The position numbers and the translations under genes were made by a program. From positions 1 to 9,956 of the forward strand of contig JAJDBI010000079.1 in the NCBI GenBank assembly GCA_029261435.1: DNA of 9,956 nucleotides, in the 5' to 3' direction. This document shows positions 7,812 to 9,956 of the stretch, one piece after another. The notes beneath the pieces are model-generated. The model worked only from the letters and a program-made list of their open reading frames with translations. It ran no database searches and was not told the origin of the DNA. Position 1 is the stretch's first letter. Each line of letters begins with the position of its first letter. This DNA is from Nitrospinaceae bacterium. Its GTDB lineage: Bacteria > Nitrospinota > Nitrospinia > Nitrospinales > VA-1.

Positions 7812-7860
7812 CAAAATTTCGCTCTTTGCCTCTCTCGCTGGAGGGTGGTAGACTGAGTTC

Positions 7861-9168
7861 ATGCCTATTCACTTTAAATTATTGGTTGCTTTCCTGAGCA
7901 TGTGGATTGTTTTACCCTCTTCTCTTCATGCCAATGCTTTTCATCAGCTTCTTGAAGAAAAACAGGCCTTAGAAAAACAATTCGACATTCAAACGCTTGA
8001 GTGTTTCCCTTTCATAAAAAAAATCGGTCTCACGGAAGATCAAATCCCTCTTATCGAACAATGTCTGACCGGCACCCGGGCTTTGAGGGAAGCTTTCACC
8101 GACTCTAATATTTCCAATTATAAAGTTGTTGGCATCAGCAATCGGTTCCTGAAAACTGCGGGATTCCACACCATTTTGATCCCTTGGAACGCTACCAGGG
8201 ATGACATCACCCAATTCCTCACCAAGCAGCTGAGTCATGAAGAACAGACCGCCTTTCTGGATAAAATCCGTGGATTGAAGCAGACCATTGCCAGAAACCT
8301 CAGAATAAAAGAGTTTTATTGTTCGCAGGAAATTTCCAACGATGACTGTTTGAAGGGATACGAAAATCTGGCTTTAGTGAGACTGCCCAACACTCTCAAA
8401 ACCAGTGGTTGGCAGGAAATCGTCATCACTCGCTCTCACACTTCATCAGATGGCCCAGGGAAGCTGATTCTTGGCTTTAACAACTCACCCTCCGAGATGA
8501 GCAAACGTCTGTTGAAAGACCCGTTTAAAACCTGGGATCCCAGACAAAAGATGTATGACAAAATTCAGGAAAAGTACGGCTCAGTTTTTAAAGCCAAACT
8601 ACAATTGGAAAACCTGGTCTGCGCGGCAGACATTTCGATGGAGGAGTGCGAACAGGGTGCCAAAAACCTTGCCCAGGCCAGCCAGAATACAGGTTTCAGA
8701 ATGCGACATTGGGGACGGGTGACCCTCAACCGCTACAACACTCTTATTCAAGGGGATTTTCACGCCTTCATCCGATACGACCTGACACCAGAAGAAATAC
8801 AAAATTATTTTTCCCGCAAAGCCCTGAAAACCCAAGCGGCCAAAAAGGCTACTCTGGCTATAAAACTGGAAGGGAGAACGAAGAATAATTCGACTCGGCT
8901 AAGAGTGGTTTGCGATCTGGAGAACTTAAGGTCTAAACTTTGCGCCAATTCCTTCGAAACCTTCATCCGTTTCGTGAAAAAGAACCGAGGCTACCGGGTG
9001 CAAGCACCCTGGGGCACCCTTATGTTTGTCGATGGAACTCAACTGGACCGGGTCAACTTCGCTCTCAACTCAGACTCCCGAAACACCTATCTCTATATAG
9101 ATGCCAACAGTGACGACGCTCAAATGGCAACCTACCTCAACCGCCGGAGAGCCGTGGGTAGTAAATAG
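7861..9168 (+). CDS. Unrecognised secreted protein with four Cys-pair repeats
   Basis: A 435-residue protein that I do not recognise. Residues 1-26 form a signal peptide (LLVAFLSMWIVLPSS core, possible cuts after LHA or ANA), so it is exported, probably to the periplasm or beyond. The rest appears to be four diverged copies of a ~100-residue unit. Each has a helical lead-in, a cysteine pair (48/68, 154/163, 254/263, 351/361), a helix, then a Gly-aromatic beta-strand segment (TAGFHTILI at 99-107, TSGWQEIVI at 181-189, NTGFRMRHWGRV at 276-287, NRGYRVQAPWG at 375-385) and, in copies 1-3, a D/S-x-T/S-x-x-x-hydrophobic helix near the end. All eight cysteines belong to these pairs, which suggests one disulphide per repeat. 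The ATG at 7861 is the first start after an in-frame TAG at 7849. It follows the RND cluster by 91 bp on the same strand; a functional link is possible but not shown. Confidence 0.82.
   Translation: MPIHFKLLVAFLSMWIVLPSSLHANAFHQLLEEKQALEKQFDIQTLECFPFIKKIGLTEDQIPLIEQCLTGTRALREAFTDSNISNYKVVGISNRFLKTAGFHTILIPWNATRDDITQFLTKQLSHEEQTAFLDKIRGLKQTIARNLRIKEFYCSQEISNDDCLKGYENLALVRLPNTLKTSGWQEIVITRSHTSSDGPGKLILGFNNSPSEMSKRLLKDPFKTWDPRQKMYDKIQEKYGSVFKAKLQLENLVCAADISMEECEQGAKNLAQASQNTGFRMRHWGRVTLNRYNTLIQGDFHAFIRYDLTPEEIQNYFSRKALKTQAAKKATLAIKLEGRTKNNSTRLRVVCDLENLRSKLCANSFETFIRFVKKNRGYRVQAPWGTLMFVDGTQLDRVNFALNSDSRNTYLYIDANSDDAQMATYLNRRRAVGSK
7969..9150 (+). repeat. Four degenerate ~100-residue tandem repeats inside the secreted protein
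   Basis: Approximate units by protein residue are 37-135, 141-223, 241-320 and 337-430. First cysteines are spaced 106, 100 and 97 residues apart. Copies 2 and 3 align best: FYCSQEISNDDCLKGYENLA and LVCAADISMEECEQGAKNLA share C-x8-C, the IS-x-[DE]-[DE]-C step and the following x-NLA helix. Copy 4 has C-x9-C, and copy 1 has a longer C-x19-C insertion. The repeats are visible at protein level only; the DNA has diverged, so they are old duplications. Boundaries are estimated by eye. Confidence 0.65.
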
Positions 9169-9198
9169 CAAAGCTCTATTGGCTGAAAAAACTAAATC

Positions 9199-9210
9199 CC
9201 CCTTTTGGGG
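9199..9210 (-). terminator. Weak intrinsic terminator candidate for fliW-csrA
   Basis: Read on the minus strand, CCCC-AAAA-GGGG (9210-9199) forms a short GC stem, followed by GATTTAG and then six T (9191-9186). It lies about 50 bp downstream of the fliW stop, between the converging genes. The 4-bp stem and the 7-nt gap before the T-run make it weak. Confidence 0.3.
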
Positions 9211-9245
9211 CACAATGGCTATGAAAAAATTATTTCAATGTGGGT

Positions 9246-9260
9246 CCAGCGTCACGCTGG
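9246..9260. terminator. Perfect GC-rich hairpin abutting the fliW stop codon
   Basis: CCAGCG (9246-9251), loop TCA, CGCTGG (9255-9260) form a perfect 6-bp stem with a 3-nt loop immediately beyond the fliW stop codon (9263-9261, minus strand). No T-run directly follows on either strand. It has the same 6-3-6 geometry as the hairpin at 2559-2573. It may stall transcription from both converging sides or stabilise the fliW mRNA end; this is an inference from shape only. Confidence 0.35.
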
Positions 9261-9722
9261 CTAGTGAGGGGTAGCGGTGGTGGTTCGCATTTCTTCTGGC
9301 AGTAGAAAATGACGGGTGTCGTACTCCATACTGGTCAGCACGAATTGTTTCCCGATTCTTTTGCTGGAGTTGATCACCAACGGTGCGACCAGGTTCGCCG
9401 TCATTTCGGTATAGTTTTCAGGAATCGTGACAATAGAACGAGTCAGGAAGGGTTCATCTGGTTCCAGTTCTACTTTCTTCTTATCCTCTTCCAGCAGTTT
9501 TAGTTTGTAGTCCGGCACATACAGGTGTGGATCGGTGATCACAAACGCCAAATGCGGTGACTGGATAGACTGCATCCATTCCATAGGACTCTCTACGTTC
9601 GGATTGAAAGGAAGGAAGGTAAACCGATTTTCCTTTTCAAACCCATACAAACCATCGGGAAATTCGATGATCTCTTTTTCTTCGATATCCAGGTTGCCGA
9701 AGCGGGTTGTTTCGAGCTTCAT
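9261..9722 (-). CDS. fliW: Flagellar assembly factor FliW
   Basis: A 153-residue protein of the usual FliW length. Conserved blocks are all present: TRFGNLDIEEKEIIEFPDGL (6-25) with GFEKENRFTFL (27-37), PMEWMQSIQSPHLAFVITDP (46-65), and the C-terminal EMTANLVAPLVINSSKRIGK (106-125) with QFVLTSMEYDTRH (126-138). In other bacteria FliW binds flagellin in the cytoplasm. When flagellin is exported, freed FliW binds CsrA allosterically and relieves CsrA repression of flagellin mRNA. The start ATG at 9722 overlaps the csrA stop (ATGA), so the two are translationally coupled; AAGGA lies upstream inside csrA but 12 nt away. The gene points against the rest of the window, and no flagellin gene is in view. 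Identification is firm. Confidence 0.95.
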   Translation of the reverse strand: MKLETTRFGNLDIEEKEIIEFPDGLYGFEKENRFTFLPFNPNVESPMEWMQSIQSPHLAFVITDPHLYVPDYKLKLLEEDKKKVELEPDEPFLTRSIVTIPENYTEMTANLVAPLVINSSKRIGKQFVLTSMEYDTRHFLLPEEMRTTTATPH

Positions 9723-9956
9723 TTTTTAATTTTGTCCTTCATCAATTGAGACACCTTGGATGGGTCAAATTGATGTGAGGTGGCGGCGGTTTGGTTTTCT
9801 TCTTTAATTCTCAAAAAAACCTCTTCGCGATAAATTTTAGTTTCACGGGGGGCTTCAATGCCCAGGCGAATGTTCTTGCCCTTTACATCTATAACGGTTA
9901 TTTTGACATCTTCATTAATTTTGATGCTTTCGCCAATTTTTCGGGTAAGAACAAGC
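9719..9956 (-). CDS. csrA: Carbon storage/translational regulator CsrA (start codon cut by window edge)
   Basis: Translating the minus strand from the right edge gives 78 residues before TGA at 9721-9719. It begins LVLTRKIGESIKINEDVKIT, the CsrA/RsmA N-terminus without its Met; base 9956 reads as the G of the missing ATG. The core continues VIDVKGKNIRLGIEAPRETK and IYREEVFLRI. With the Met added, Leu4-Thr5-Arg6 on the first strand and Arg44 in YREE match the known RNA-binding surface residues that contact GGA in mRNA hairpin loops. The full length would be 79 residues, with a ~20-residue C-terminal tail beyond the ~60-residue E. coli form; extended tails are common in lineages where FliW binds CsrA. 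The 4-bp overlap with fliW indicates a shared transcript. CsrA would act on flagellin mRNA and perhaps others elsewhere. Confidence 0.95.
   Translation of the reverse strand, partial: LVLTRKIGESIKINEDVKITVIDVKGKNIRLGIEAPRETKIYREEVFLRIKEENQTAATSHQFDPSKVSQLMKDKIKK

Noticed and set aside
7796..7824. Possible terminator hairpin (GAGC...GCTC with TTTTG/CAAAA) after the barrel gene
   Set aside because: The stem is interrupted by an unequal internal loop, is mostly A-T, and no T-run follows; too weak to call.
8532..8543. 12-bp perfect palindrome CTGGGATCCCAG inside the repeat-protein gene
   Set aside because: It lies in coding sequence (TWDPRQ region) far from any promoter, has no spacer, and no second copy was seen; probably chance.
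9215..9274. Tiny + strand ORF (19 codons) between the repeat protein gene and fliW
   Set aside because: It runs over the 9246-9260 hairpin and into fliW and has no ribosome site; its length is consistent with chance.

Overview
The window looks like chromosomal DNA from a flagellated, diderm (Gram-negative-type) bacterium. Evidence for an outer membrane is a secreted LolA-like protein and a beta-barrel protein ending in phenylalanine. Evidence for motility is a fliW-csrA pair. Base composition is moderate (by eye in the mid-40s % GC) with AT-rich spacers. The gene mix would suit a Nitrospinota-like or deltaproteobacterial-type lineage, but that is an impression and not something the sequence proves. 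There are no transposases, integrases, tRNAs, rRNAs or CRISPR repeats, and no sign of recent mobility.

Layout. (1) 1-2538, + strand: the 3' part of a YhaN/SbcC-like ATPase with two membrane helices inserted in its coiled-coil region; the start and Walker A lie off the left edge. (2) 2539-2785: a 247-bp spacer with a hairpin after the ATPase gene, then a promoter whose -10/start region is covered by a 12-bp perfect inverted repeat, a strong operator candidate. (3) 2786-7769, + strand: a compact cluster of a TetR-type regulator, an MMPL/RND-family inner-membrane transporter, a periplasmic LolA-like lipid-binding protein and an outer-membrane beta-barrel. (4) 7861-9168, + strand: an unrecognised exported protein made of four degenerate ~100-residue repeats, each with a cysteine pair. 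(5) 9261-9956, - strand: fliW and csrA, overlapping by 4 bp and convergent with the rest. csrA lacks only the first two bases of its start codon at the window edge.

How the genes may work together. The four-gene cluster gives one component to each envelope layer: RND pump (inner membrane), LolA-fold carrier (periplasm), beta-barrel (outer membrane), with a TetR sensor probably controlling all of them. No HlyD-type adaptor or TolC-type channel is present, so this does not look like a standard tripartite drug pump. Movement of a lipid or other hydrophobic molecule between the membranes is the more natural reading, as an inference. FliW and CsrA form the known protein-RNA switch for flagellin translation. 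The ATPase is probably the large subunit of a nuclease complex whose partner would lie upstream.

Most novel points: the four-repeat Cys-pair secreted protein, the complete TetR/RND/LolA-like/beta-barrel module, and the palindromic operator.
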